From Affinundibacterium amnicola (lineage in GTDB: Bacteria > Pseudomonadota > Gammaproteobacteria > Burkholderiales > Burkholderiaceae_D), in NCBI RefSeq assembly GCF_014284275.1, contig NZ_JACOFU010000003.1, positions 124,001 to 188,000 on the forward strand: 64,000 nt of DNA. The letters run 5' to 3'. How positions within the stretch are numbered: position 1 is the stretch's first letter; every line of letters starts with the position of its first letter. The notes beneath the pieces were generated by a model. That model did no database searches and was not told the origin of the DNA. It saw only the letters and a list, made by a program, of their open reading frames with translations. The position numbers and the translations under genes were made by a program. This document shows positions 21,385-29,247 of the stretch, piece by piece.

Positions 21385-21408
21385 ACCCTGTAGTAGGTAT
21401 AGGGTCAA
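21385..21408 (-). promoter_or_regulatory. MerR-type operator/promoter of the metal ATPase gene
   Basis: Read on the minus strand, TTGACC (21408-21403) is followed by the dyad ACCCTATA...CAGGGT (21405-21385) and a TTTAAT/TTAATA -10 region at a spacing of 19-20 bases. This over-long spacer with a central dyad is the hallmark of MerR-family activation, and the sequence closely resembles cadA, zntA and pbrA operators. It lies in the divergent gap of cadA and cadR. Confidence 0.8.
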
Positions 21409-21436
21409 GCATTATTTTGCGATGAGGATGAACCAA

Positions 21437-21883
21437 ATGGAATTAAAAATTGGCGAACTTGCAAAACGATCTGGTTGTCAGGTAGAAACCATTCGTTTTT
21501 ATGAGAAAGAAGGCTTACTTCCCCCAGCCATACGCTCGCAAGGAAATTATCGTTTGTATGGTGAAAGCCATGCTGAACGACTTTTATTTATCCGCCACTG
21601 TCGATCATTGGATATGACCTTGCATGAAATCCGTCAGCTTTTACTTTTTAAGGATGCACCTCAGGAGACCTGCACGGAAGTGAATCAAATTTTAGATAAA
21701 CATATTGATCATGTAGCACATCGCATTCATGAATTGACTGAGTTACAAAAGCAACTGATGCAATTACGTAGTCTTTGCCATAATTCCAACGCAGGCAAAG
21801 ACTGCGGCATTTTGCATAACTTGGCTACGACAGAAGGTATGCCAATAAAAAAACTGGGCAGTCATGGGGAAGGCTGCCATTAA
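21437..21883 (+). CDS. cadR: Cd(II)/Pb(II)-responsive MerR-family regulator (CadR/PbrR type)
   Basis: The ATG at 21437 is preferred because GAGGA lies eight bases upstream; an earlier ATG at 21422 is possible. The N-terminal HTH (KIGELAKRSGCQVETIRFYE then GLLPP, NYRLYGESHAERL) is typical of MerR. The dimerisation helix carries Cys (QETCTEV), and the metal loop CHNSNAGKDCGILHNL matches CadR/PbrR. The tail ends HGEGCH, a second metal-binding patch known in CadR. It represses or activates the divergent ATPase gene by twisting the dyad promoter between them. Confidence 0.88.
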   Translation: MELKIGELAKRSGCQVETIRFYEKEGLLPPAIRSQGNYRLYGESHAERLLFIRHCRSLDMTLHEIRQLLLFKDAPQETCTEVNQILDKHIDHVAHRIHELTELQKQLMQLRSLCHNSNAGKDCGILHNLATTEGMPIKKLGSHGEGCH

Positions 21884-21903
21884 CAGTTTAGTGAAAACGG
21901 CTC

Positions 21904-22182
21904 TTAAGACGTATTGCACTGGCTTTCGCACTTGCAGTCTCTTTTGCATTTTTGTTGCACAAATCGTTTTCTTATCATGACGAATACCCCAATACCTATA
22001 CCTGTGATTGGGATGAAGTGCCATATCGACAGTTCATCAAGATATGCTGCTAACCCGATAGATACGCCAAGTGATGCAAGTAATGGCGCTATTAGTGGCA
22101 GGCAGCACAAACCACACCCCGCAATAATTACCGCCGCAGCACCTAAGGCAGTACGCCATGACTTGCTCTTCATTACTTCCAT
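21904..22182 (-). CDS. Small Cys-rich membrane protein, candidate metal-ion transporter or chaperone
   Basis: The ATG at 22182 is chosen over 22188 because AAGGAG ends six bases before it. The protein of about 92 residues has two membrane segments (ALGAAAVIIAGCGLCCLPLIA and HFIPITGIGIGVFVMIR) and a cytoplasmic tail with the closely spaced cysteines CKRDCKCESQC. The GCGLCC pair in the first helix recalls MerT, MerF or MerC-like mercury uptake proteins, but it is not a clear member of any of them. It is divergent from a MerR regulator, which supports a metal-linked role. No mercuric reductase lies nearby. Confidence 0.6.
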   Translation of the reverse strand: MEVMKSKSWRTALGAAAVIIAGCGLCCLPLIAPLLASLGVSIGLAAYLDELSIWHFIPITGIGIGVFVMIRKRFVQQKCKRDCKCESQCNTS

Positions 22183-22268
22183 ATCCATCTCCTTTAAAAA
22201 TGAAATTGTTTTACCGAAGTTGCAAGGTACATGCTAAAGTCACTTGAGATGCAAGCCTTATTTTTAGG

Positions 22269-22775
22269 ATGATGAACAAACCTATACTGACAATCGGGCA
22301 CTTATCCCAGCAGACTAAGTGTACTGTGCCGACCATTCGATACTATGAAGAAATAGGTCTTTTGCCGCAATCTGAGCGTGTGTCGAATGGGCATCGTTTT
22401 TATCGTCATGAAGACATTCAACGACTGCTCTTTATTAAACGCTGCCGCGATTTTGGTTTTCCGATTGAGCAGGTGCGTCAATTGGGTCAGCTTTTAGAGG
22501 ATGGTGAGCGCGCTTGCGTCGAAGTACGAGATCTGGCACAGCGTCATCTTGATGAAGTACGAAAAAAAATAGTTGAAATGCGCGAATTAGAAAAAACGCT
22601 AAATGCTTATGTCTGTGCCTGTAATACTGGCTGCGTAGAGGGTCAAACAAAAGACTGCTCCATCATCGAAACTTTACAGGCGCCTGTCATACCGCAGAGA
22701 CGACCTGAGGACAGCATCCAACTAGCGACAAATCCTGATTCTTTTTCCGTTACTGAATTAAAGCGAGGTCGTTAA
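22269..22775 (+). CDS. MerR-family transcriptional regulator, metal-type
   Basis: The 168-residue protein has a full MerR HTH ([20 protein letters not shown], then [17 protein letters not shown]) and a coiled dimer helix. Cysteines lie in ERACVEV and in the C-terminal loop [17 protein letters not shown], the spacing of metal-sensing MerR proteins. In the gap to the divergent small membrane protein, a TTTACC element is followed at 19 bases by TAAAGT, with an imperfect ACC...GGT dyad between, so it probably controls both directions. The metal is not evident. Its stop overlaps the ynfA start by one base. Confidence 0.82.
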   Translation: MMNKPILTIGHLSQQTKCTVPTIRYYEEIGLLPQSERVSNGHRFYRHEDIQRLLFIKRCRDFGFPIEQVRQLGQLLEDGERACVEVRDLAQRHLDEVRKKIVEMRELEKTLNAYVCACNTGCVEGQTKDCSIIETLQAPVIPQRRPEDSIQLATNPDSFSVTELKRGR

Positions 22776-23113
22776 TGGAGTTAAATGACATCGGAAAATC
22801 TTTCGCTTTATTTGTCGCAACGGCCATTGCCGAACTCATTGGTTGCTATTTGCCGATGTTGTGGCTCACTGGCAAAGGTACAACTTGGCTATTGCTCCCG
22901 GCGGCGGCGAGCTTAGCCGTGTTTGTTTGGTTATTGACTTTGCATCCAGCAGCGAGTGGCCGAGTCTACGCAACCTATGGTGCCGTATACATTGCCACAG
23001 CCATTGCATGGCTTTCTGTTGTAGACGGGATTAAGCCAAGCTGGAATGATTACCTTGGGGCAGCCGTTGCCTTGCTCGGTGCAGGAATCATCATTATTGG
23101 AAACAAATCCTGA
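22775..23113 (+). CDS. ynfA: YnfA-family (UPF0060) small membrane protein
   Basis: The 112-residue protein has four membrane helices, the second half beginning [20 protein letters not shown], and ends with a glycine-rich helix. [19 protein letters not shown] is the YnfA start signature. YnfA resembles half of a small multidrug-resistance transporter and has been linked to export of cationic compounds in some bacteria. The start codon overlaps the stop of the MerR gene (TAATG), so the two are translationally coupled and probably regulated together. Confidence 0.88.
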   Translation: MELNDIGKSFALFVATAIAELIGCYLPMLWLTGKGTTWLLLPAAASLAVFVWLLTLHPAASGRVYATYGAVYIATAIAWLSVVDGIKPSWNDYLGAAVALLGAGIIIIGNKS

Positions 23114-23218
23114 TGACCTTTGTAAGTTAAGCTTTTTCAATACGAAATAAATTTGATTAACTGCTGTTTCTAAACTCTTGGCAATTAGCACTTCTCAAAT
23201 TATTTAATGACAGTATGT

Positions 23219-23704
23219 TTAAGCAATAGTCACTTGATTGCGCCCAGATCGTTTAGATTTATAGCGCATTCCATCAGCACATAAAACTAGCTCTTCGGCA
23301 TTTTTTCCATGATCTGGATAAAAAGCTATGCCCGCAGATAGTGTGATTTTAATCGCATTTTCATCGCAATTTACCGTATTTTTTTCCAATTGCTTTCGCC
23401 AAACTTCGGCTCTATCAACTGCTTGCGAAGCTGACATGTTTGGAATAATTGCGATAAACTCTTCAACACCATAGCGGCAAATTAAGTCACTGTCACGAGA
23501 CGTCTTTTTCAAAATATCAGCAAGCGCTTTGAGAGCTTCATCACCCGCGCCATGTCCAAATTGATCGTTTACATTCTTGAAGTGATCAAGGTCTAACATA
23601 ATCAAAGCGAGTGGTCTTTTCTCTCTTTCCGCAAGCGATATATCTCTGACTATCGCAGCATCTAGAAATCGTCGGTGATATAAACTAGTCTTTGCATCAT
23701 GCAA
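23219..23704 (-). CDS. GGDEF-domain protein, N-terminally truncated
   Basis: The frame covers a nearly whole GGDEF domain: LHDAKTSLYHRRFLDAAI at the start, PLALIMLDLDHFKNVND and GHGAGDEALKALA in the middle, and the signature loop RYGVEEF. That loop has Val and Glu in place of the second Gly and the Asp, so diguanylate cyclase activity is doubtful. The only start is a TTG at 23704; the family pattern (RLAL before LHD) continues upstream to an in-frame TGA at 23734. The sensor part is missing, so this looks like a domain remnant fused to another broken gene. Confidence 0.6.
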   Translation of the reverse strand: MHDAKTSLYHRRFLDAAIVRDISLAEREKRPLALIMLDLDHFKNVNDQFGHGAGDEALKALADILKKTSRDSDLICRYGVEEFIAIIPNMSASQAVDRAEVWRKQLEKNTVNCDENAIKITLSAGIAFYPDHGKNAEELVLCADGMRYKSKRSGRNQVTIA

Positions 23705-23731
23705 AGCTAGGCGAACGGAATTACATATCTG

Positions 23732-23959
23732 TCAGTCGCCTCTTTTCACTTGTTCAACATTTATCGCACGGATGATAAGGCTGGCGTCATCGGGGTCAGA
23801 AAAATCAATGTTGAATCCACGTCGTTTGCTGATGGCATCAGCCATGATCCAAGATTCACTGTGTAAATCTTCAACTCACATTTCATTCTTTGTTGCTCTC
23901 GAAATTCGGCGGAAGCTACCTAACATGGTTTGTAAAAATGACTTAAAAAAGTGATGCAT
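23732..23959 (-). pseudogene. Degenerate gene with two in-frame TGA codons, upstream of the GGDEF remnant
   Basis: From the ATG at 23959 the frame reads MHHFFKSFLQTMLGSFRRIS and on to KNEM, meets TGA at 23878, continues with a protein-like stretch (VEDLHSESWIMADAISKRRG, NIDFSDPDDASLIIRAINV), and meets a second TGA at 23734. The same frame then runs into the GGDEF remnant. Both stops could derive from TGG (Trp) by one G-to-A change. The family is not identified. Confidence 0.45.
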
Positions 23960-24358
23960 ATTTGCAGGTTGAAAGTAGGTGAAATCTGTGTATTGAGATG
24001 TTTTCGAGGCTTAAAGAAATCGCAGTTTTGACAGGCAAGTGCAATAAATGAACCCTCAAATAATGGACGTGAGTCGCGTTTTCACAAAGTTATTTTCAAT
24101 GAAATTGATTTGTGCCCCATGTTAACATATTGCTGTGGCGTGCAATGCGTCGCAGCAGCCAACGCTAACCCATACCAACGCAAGTATTCTCATCAAGCCT
24201 TTCTAGCTTGGCTTCACTATTTGCGTCTCTGATTTGGCAAACGCTGTTCCCTTTCTACTTCCCTAAAGACGTCCTGTAATGTTTCGCTGAAAGCCAGAAT
24301 GCTATCAGTGAATTTTGTCGTCTTCTTGCTTGGGATACCTACCTTTACTGAGATAAAA
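23960..24358. other. Intergenic stretch without a recognisable gene
   Basis: About 400 bases between the GGDEF/pseudogene remnants and the mobile-element gene at 24359. No frame on either strand shows both a start signal and familiar motifs. It probably marks a junction between the metal-resistance block and the following module. Confidence 0.45.
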
Positions 24359-24700
24359 ATGATGAAAAAAGATACCAACACCAATTCAAATATGTCAGCG
24401 ATTGATGTGCACGGCGCTCAGAAAAAAGTGTCGCTATTTTCTTGTGGCACAGTCGTGGCAACTCCAGCAGTCATGGCGCATTTTAGCGAAAACAATATTG
24501 AAATCGAGCCGTATCTAATTCAGCGTCATTTGCAAAGCGATTGGGGTGATGTATCGCCTGAAGACGCAATTGCAAATGATTTTGCCGTAGAGAACGGGCT
24601 TCGCATATTGTCGGCGTATGTTGCAGCTAACAGACGATTTTGGGTGATCACGGAAGCGGATCGCAGTGCTACTACTTTCCTGTTTCCCGAGGAATACTGA
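24359..24700 (+). CDS. Conserved plasmid/ICE-type hypothetical protein
   Basis: The protein has 113 residues from the ATG at 24359. The frame is open further upstream but the residues there are unlike the family. Recognisable parts are FSCGTVVATPAVMAHF, then HLQSDWGDVSPEDAIANDFA, GLRILSAY and the end WVITEADRSATTFLFPEEY. Proteins with this pattern are frequent on plasmids and integrative elements of proteobacteria, and their function is unknown. The stop is followed at once by the start of the next gene (TGATATG), so the two form an operon. Confidence 0.7.
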   Translation: MMKKDTNTNSNMSAIDVHGAQKKVSLFSCGTVVATPAVMAHFSENNIEIEPYLIQRHLQSDWGDVSPEDAIANDFAVENGLRILSAYVAANRRFWVITEADRSATTFLFPEEY

Positions 24701-24701
24701 T

Positions 24702-25115
24702 ATGTGCGCCAAACGATCATCACAAAAGAGCGGTAACGCCATCGCGACAATGCAGGCCATGCGACCGATACGCGATTTGCTTTTGCAACTGCCACATTTG
24801 ACGGTGACTGCTGAATTTGAGATTGATTACCTTGCCGCAAATCCAACGTTACTTTTGCAGATCGCAAATAACGGTGATGTCGCAATGCGTACTGTCAATC
24901 TCGGCATATCCGCTATCGGCATACTATTGGCCAATTCCGCGCCAGAGATAGAAACTCGTGAAATATCTGGTGACGCAGCAGAAGCCATTGGGTGGCTGAT
25001 AGGAGAGTTGGGTGAATTAGCTGCTGTTATTCACTGTATCGCAGCAGCCTGCCGAAGGTCGATTGTTGATTATGTCCCTGGCACTGTTGAGTGCTTCCCA
25101 AATGCCAAACCATGA
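24702..25115 (+). CDS. Small hypothetical protein of the mobile module
   Basis: The ATG at 24702 lies one base after the previous stop, which suggests coupled translation. The 137-residue protein is mostly helical; a Cys/Lys N-terminus (MCAKRSSQKSGNAIATMQAM) is followed by amphipathic helices and a C-terminal IHCIAAACRRSIVDYVPG segment. No known domain is recognised. It lies between the ICE-type gene and a tyrosine recombinase, so it probably belongs to that older inserted element. Confidence 0.55.
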   Translation: MCAKRSSQKSGNAIATMQAMRPIRDLLLQLPHLTVTAEFEIDYLAANPTLLLQIANNGDVAMRTVNLGISAIGILLANSAPEIETREISGDAAEAIGWLIGELGELAAVIHCIAAACRRSIVDYVPGTVECFPNAKP

Positions 25116-25206
25116 ACTGACTAAGAACAAAAGAAGCGGCGAGAATTTTCGTTGCTTTTTTTTCGTCGTGTCAGCTATCGAAAATACACTATTGTGAATA
25201 CTTAAA

Positions 25207-26190
25207 ATGGCTACCAAAACAGCAAAAATATTACAATTAATCGAACCCAAAAAAGTGCAACGCATCAAGCTAGTTCAATCGATCCCTGCGCCACCATCAT
25301 CGCTAGTTGAAAGCTACACAGCAGCGGCTCAATCAAAAGCCACACAACGCACGTACAGCGCCGACCTACGCCATTTCGAACAGCATGGTGGCTCAATACC
25401 AGCAACGCCAAGTATGGTTGCTGAATACATTGCTAAATTTGCCGATTCATTGGCGGTTGCAACTCTACAGCATAGGCTAATCGCTATTCACCGCGCCCAT
25501 ACTGACATTGGCATTGTATCGCCAGTTATGGATAAGTCTGTGAAAAGAACGATGCAGGGAATTAGGCGAACCTTCGGTACTGCACAACGCCGCGTTACTG
25601 CATTGGTAAAAGACGATCTGCTAGAAATTTTGGTACTGGTAGACCAGCAAAGCCCTATGAAAGCAGCGCGCGATAAGGCATTGCTGTTGATCGGCTTTGC
25701 TGGGGCATTCCGTCGCTCTGAACTGGTTGCCCTGCGGTTTGAAGATGTCAGCACCTATGACACGGGATTAGAAATATTGATACGGCGCTCGAAGACTGAT
25801 CAAGAAGGCGTTGGGCGAACGGTCTTTATTCCGACTGCTAAGGGCAAAACGTGTCCAGTGAAAGCACTTAAAAGCTGGCTTAAACTAGCGAGTATCAACG
25901 AGGGCGCACTGTTTCGAGCCGTCAGTCGGTATGACACAATAGTGAACACCAAAGCATTGACTCCTCAATCCGTTGCGTTGATTGTCAAAGCAGCTGTTCG
26001 TAGAGTAGATGGCGATGATGCGGCTAGTAAAGTGGCGGGGCATAGTTTGCGCGCTGGTTACTGCACGGAAGCAGCAACAGTCGGATTGCAGCCGTATCAA
26101 ATTCGCGAACAGACCGGTCATAAATCGGACGTAACCCTTGCTCGCTATATTCGGCCAGTAGCAAAGCGGAAAATACCGAGTTTATTGTGA
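25207..26190 (+). CDS. Tyrosine recombinase/site-specific integrase (second of the island)
   Basis: The 327-residue protein lacks the P4-type arm-binding domain. The core-binding domain (residues about 30-120) is followed by the catalytic domain with Arg169 (GAFRRSELVALRF), His279 and Arg282 (GHSLRAGYC), the GHKS box and Tyr314 (LARYIRP). All catalytic residues are present, so it may be active. It is XerC/D-like in size and not closely similar to the island integrase. Its target is unknown; no repeat pair that would be its own attachment sites was found. Confidence 0.9.
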   Translation: MATKTAKILQLIEPKKVQRIKLVQSIPAPPSSLVESYTAAAQSKATQRTYSADLRHFEQHGGSIPATPSMVAEYIAKFADSLAVATLQHRLIAIHRAHTDIGIVSPVMDKSVKRTMQGIRRTFGTAQRRVTALVKDDLLEILVLVDQQSPMKAARDKALLLIGFAGAFRRSELVALRFEDVSTYDTGLEILIRRSKTDQEGVGRTVFIPTAKGKTCPVKALKSWLKLASINEGALFRAVSRYDTIVNTKALTPQSVALIVKAAVRRVDGDDAASKVAGHSLRAGYCTEAATVGLQPYQIREQTGHKSDVTLARYIRPVAKRKIPSLL

Positions 26191-26430
26191 AGTGGATGTT
26201 TGTCGCGATGTTTTTGTTGGCTCTTGCTACCTAACGGTTGATTGGCATAGATATATTTTGCTTTTTTGTATAGTTAGTTATGTTCGAAACGTCTCTGATT
26301 AGTATTGCCGGATCAAATCTTTATCTGGCAACAAAAAAGTTGCACATCACTGATTGACATTTACATCAACTTACATAAATTTAACATACAAAAACATGTA
26401 CAAAACCCCTGTGTTAAAGGAAAATGCCGC

Positions 26431-27927
26431 ATGATTAATTTTGCTCATTCCATCGGTCGCGCATTCGTTGCGACACTATCCCGAGAGGCTCAGAAGAGCA
26501 TGGGTCAGTTTATGACTCCACCGGAAATTGCTACTTTCATGGCACGTAGAATTGTCGCTGGAGCTGATGAACCCGTCGCTCGGATTCTGGAGCCCTCCGC
26601 TGGCGCAGGTATTCTAGCAGCCGCTGTTGTTCATGAATTGCTTCTTAAAGAATGTCCGCCTGAGCGAATCGAGCTATTGATGTTTGAGCTTGATGAACGC
26701 CTTATCGGTGGGCTTAAGCAATTAGCTCGTGTCATGCATGATGCTTGCGAAAAGCAAAACATTGTTTTTGATTGGAAAATATTGCAAGAAGACTTCTTGC
26801 TGTCTGAACTGGCAACTTCAGGAGTTGCTGGGGAAAGCTTGCTCATAGTTTCTAATCCACCATATTTCAAACTTAATAAAAGTGATCCACGTGCAATTGC
26901 GCATAGCTATGCCGTCTACGGACAGCCGAATATTTACGGACTATTTATGGCCGCGTGCGCTCGTCTTGCTGCTGGGGGCGGAAAGTGGTGCTTCATTACC
27001 CCGCGATCATGGATGAGTGGTAGCTACTTTGCAGCTGTTCGCCGAACGATTTTTTCCCACTTGAATATCGATGCTCTGCATTCGTTTGAGAGCCGACGAG
27101 ACCATTTTTCAGAAGAAGCAATTTTGCAAGAGGCAGTGATTACTTGGGCAACGGGATTTGCTGAAGTCGATTCTCGTATGAGCGTTATCGTGACTCGTAG
27201 TGTTGGTGTTGTCGACATGGAAAAAGCAATAGTACAAGCTTTGCCTTTAACCAGATTGATTGGAAGTGATTTTGGCAGAGCTGTTGCTCTACCAATGTCG
27301 AATGATGCTACTCAGTTTGATATTTGGACTGCGACGCTTGAAACTTACGGACTTAAAGTTTCGACCGGACCTGTAGTTCCCTTTCGCTCTTTGAAATACA
27401 TTCGAGAATTCCCTGAGCAAGGAACGGTTCCGCTTCTTTGGATGCAGCATGTCTCAACAAACGGTGTGAAATGGCCTATTCAGAAGAAACGAGAGTACAT
27501 ACTCTCGGATGCTGGTTCAAGTTGGATGTTGGTGAAAAATACACCAATGGTGTTGATGCGCCGTTTTAGTCCTAATGAAAATGCTCGTCGAATAAATGTT
27601 ACCGCCTACGCTGGTGACCTGCCATCCGAAGTAATTGGGCTAGAGAATCACTTGAATTATATTTATCGAGTTGGCGGAAGTATGTCGGTAGAAGAGGCAC
27701 GTGGTCTTTCCGCATTTCTCGGGAGTCGTATGGTCGACCAACAGTTCCGTAGCACGGCTGGCAGTACTCAGGTGAATGCGGCCGATCTACGAAAAATTAA
27801 ACTTCCACCAATTATGCAGATTTGTGCGATAGGGAGAATGATCCAATCAGGTAGCTCGCTAGATGAAATAGATGCAGCTGTTGAACAGGTTTTAGGAGAA
27901 TTCCCATGCATATTACAAAGAGCTTGA
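26431..27927 (+). CDS. N6-adenine DNA methyltransferase of a BsuBI/PstI-type restriction system
   Basis: The ATG at 26431 is chosen because AAAGGA lies ten bases upstream and the methyltransferase similarity begins there (498 residues). It has an SAM-binding motif I region (EPSAGAG, residues 54-60) and the catalytic SNPPY (Asn142 to Tyr145). The order motif I then NPPY, with a long C-terminal target-recognition part (FRSLKYIREFPE onward), is that of gamma-class M.PstI/M.BsuBI-like enzymes. The neighbouring endonuclease supports this. By family, the target would be the A in CTGCAG or a related site, which is not proven here. Confidence 0.85.
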   Translation: MINFAHSIGRAFVATLSREAQKSMGQFMTPPEIATFMARRIVAGADEPVARILEPSAGAGILAAAVVHELLLKECPPERIELLMFELDERLIGGLKQLARVMHDACEKQNIVFDWKILQEDFLLSELATSGVAGESLLIVSNPPYFKLNKSDPRAIAHSYAVYGQPNIYGLFMAACARLAAGGGKWCFITPRSWMSGSYFAAVRRTIFSHLNIDALHSFESRRDHFSEEAILQEAVITWATGFAEVDSRMSVIVTRSVGVVDMEKAIVQALPLTRLIGSDFGRAVALPMSNDATQFDIWTATLETYGLKVSTGPVVPFRSLKYIREFPEQGTVPLLWMQHVSTNGVKWPIQKKREYILSDAGSSWMLVKNTPMVLMRRFSPNENARRINVTAYAGDLPSEVIGLENHLNYIYRVGGSMSVEEARGLSAFLGSRMVDQQFRSTAGSTQVNAADLRKIKLPPIMQICAIGRMIQSGSSLDEIDAAVEQVLGEFPCILQRA

Positions 27928-27986
27928 TTACTTTTTAGCTGGCGTAAAAAATATATGTTGTAGTTCTTGAGGTGCAGGTATATTAT

Positions 27987-28006
27987 GGCTCCTTCAATAA
28001 GGAGCC
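27987..28006 (+). promoter_or_regulatory. Perfect hairpin that encloses the ribosome-binding site of the restriction gene
   Basis: GGCTCCTT (27987-27994), loop CAAT, and AAGGAGCC (27999-28006) pair over eight bases without mismatch. The second arm contains AAGGAG, the only Shine-Dalgarno sequence for the endonuclease ATG at 28010. In RNA the site would be closed, so the endonuclease would be made less or later than the methylase. This is read directly from the sequence; the regulatory effect is inferred. Confidence 0.7.
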
Positions 28007-28009
28007 AAT

Positions 28010-29071
28010 ATGAACCCACTTCCAAAACTTCCAAGTCTCGATGAAATTCGTGAACGTATAAACGTAATTTTTCCCGATAACTTTCCTGATCGGCGCATTC
28101 TCACTGGAGAAATGGCTGCTAGGGTGTATTTTGTCACGCTCTACGGCGGCTTTACTGAAGGCAGTGGACGCTTTTTTCGCCCATCCACTGTGATTCGATT
28201 TAGCCTTGAGCAATCTGTACTTACAAATGACCTCGAACGTCTAACTTGGTTGTCAACTTGCCAAACGCCTGGGCACAAGCCTCTTGGCAAACAATGGTAT
28301 GCAGATAATACTCGTGAGCCTCTGCGAGATGACATGATCCGTAATAGAGCTGTTCCTATTGGACTTATTATCAAACGAGAAGGGGTCGCGCCGACCAGTC
28401 CTGCGCCCATTTATGCTCTTTCCAATGATTTTGCTAAGCTTTTATCACCAGCTTTGCAGGGTATTGAATTGAGTGAAGCGATTTCTCAGTGGCAGGAAAA
28501 AGCTTTAAATCCCATGACACTGAAACGCATGAAACTTCTTTCCAGAGGTGTGACAGAGAAAGAGGGGCAGATTAGTGTCAGGTTGCCATCAACTAATAAA
28601 GTCCTTCGATTAGCCGCTGGTGAGGCCTCGGTTATCACCCGTGATGTGTGCGAGGAGTTGGCGGGTAGAATCATGAAGCTACCTATTGTTGTACATGTCA
28701 GTATTTCAGATCAGAAAACTTTCCCCGAACTTATTGGCGAAGCCGCTGCCTATGATTTGAAATTCAATCCATCTTCAGAATTGCCTGATATTGTTATCGT
28801 CGATGTGGGAAGTGACGACGGTAAGGTCGCTTTTATAGAGGTTGTACACTCAGACGGCCCTATAACAGAGCTTCGAAAGGATGCTCTTTTGAGAATTGCT
28901 GCTGATGCTGGAATTCCCGCTACACGGGTTTTACTTGTCACGGCATTTGAAGATCGAAGTAGTTCTGCATTCAAAAAGCGTTTTAGTGAACTTGCAATCG
29001 GCTCAAAAGTTTGGTTTCGAAGTGAGCCAGACATGCTCATGTCATTTGATGAATTCCTTACGCCTATTTGA
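28010..29071 (+). CDS. Type II restriction endonuclease, BsuBI/PstI family
   Basis: The 353-residue protein follows the methyltransferase by 82 bases on the same strand. Its C-terminal domain carries the family core PDIVIVDVGSDDGKVAFIEVV (Pro259 to Val279), with the acidic residues Asp260/Asp265 and Glu277 in the positions expected for a PD-(D/E)xK nuclease, followed by HSDGPITELRKDAL, a well conserved family stretch. N-terminal region begins with a winged-helix-like domain. It would cleave unmethylated DNA, protecting the host from phages. The start has a strong but hairpin-locked ribosome-binding site. Confidence 0.88.
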   Translation: MNPLPKLPSLDEIRERINVIFPDNFPDRRILTGEMAARVYFVTLYGGFTEGSGRFFRPSTVIRFSLEQSVLTNDLERLTWLSTCQTPGHKPLGKQWYADNTREPLRDDMIRNRAVPIGLIIKREGVAPTSPAPIYALSNDFAKLLSPALQGIELSEAISQWQEKALNPMTLKRMKLLSRGVTEKEGQISVRLPSTNKVLRLAAGEASVITRDVCEELAGRIMKLPIVVHVSISDQKTFPELIGEAAAYDLKFNPSSELPDIVIVDVGSDDGKVAFIEVVHSDGPITELRKDALLRIAADAGIPATRVLLVTAFEDRSSSAFKKRFSELAIGSKVWFRSEPDMLMSFDEFLTPI

Positions 29072-29247
29072 GTCACTTTCTTTCTTAAAGACGGAGCGGA
29101 CTATTGCAGGTACGTAAGCTATTTGAAGTACTTTAAGTTTCGCTTCGTCATCAACTATCGAAAAGCCACCATTATCGATAGTCAGCGGCGGCTAACAATA
29201 ATGGTGTGATTGCTTTTTTAGCTCAAAAATATGTAACTTCAGCGTTG

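Noticed and set aside
25207-26190. Own attachment sites for the second tyrosine recombinase
   Set aside because: No direct repeat pair around this gene could be found by eye; a systematic repeat search would be needed.
26431-29071. CTGCAG as the proven target of the restriction system
   Set aside because: CTGCAG sites are present in the housekeeping part (for example near 38995, 44755, 56272 and 57279), which is compatible with a methylated target but does not prove it. The specificity needs methylome data.
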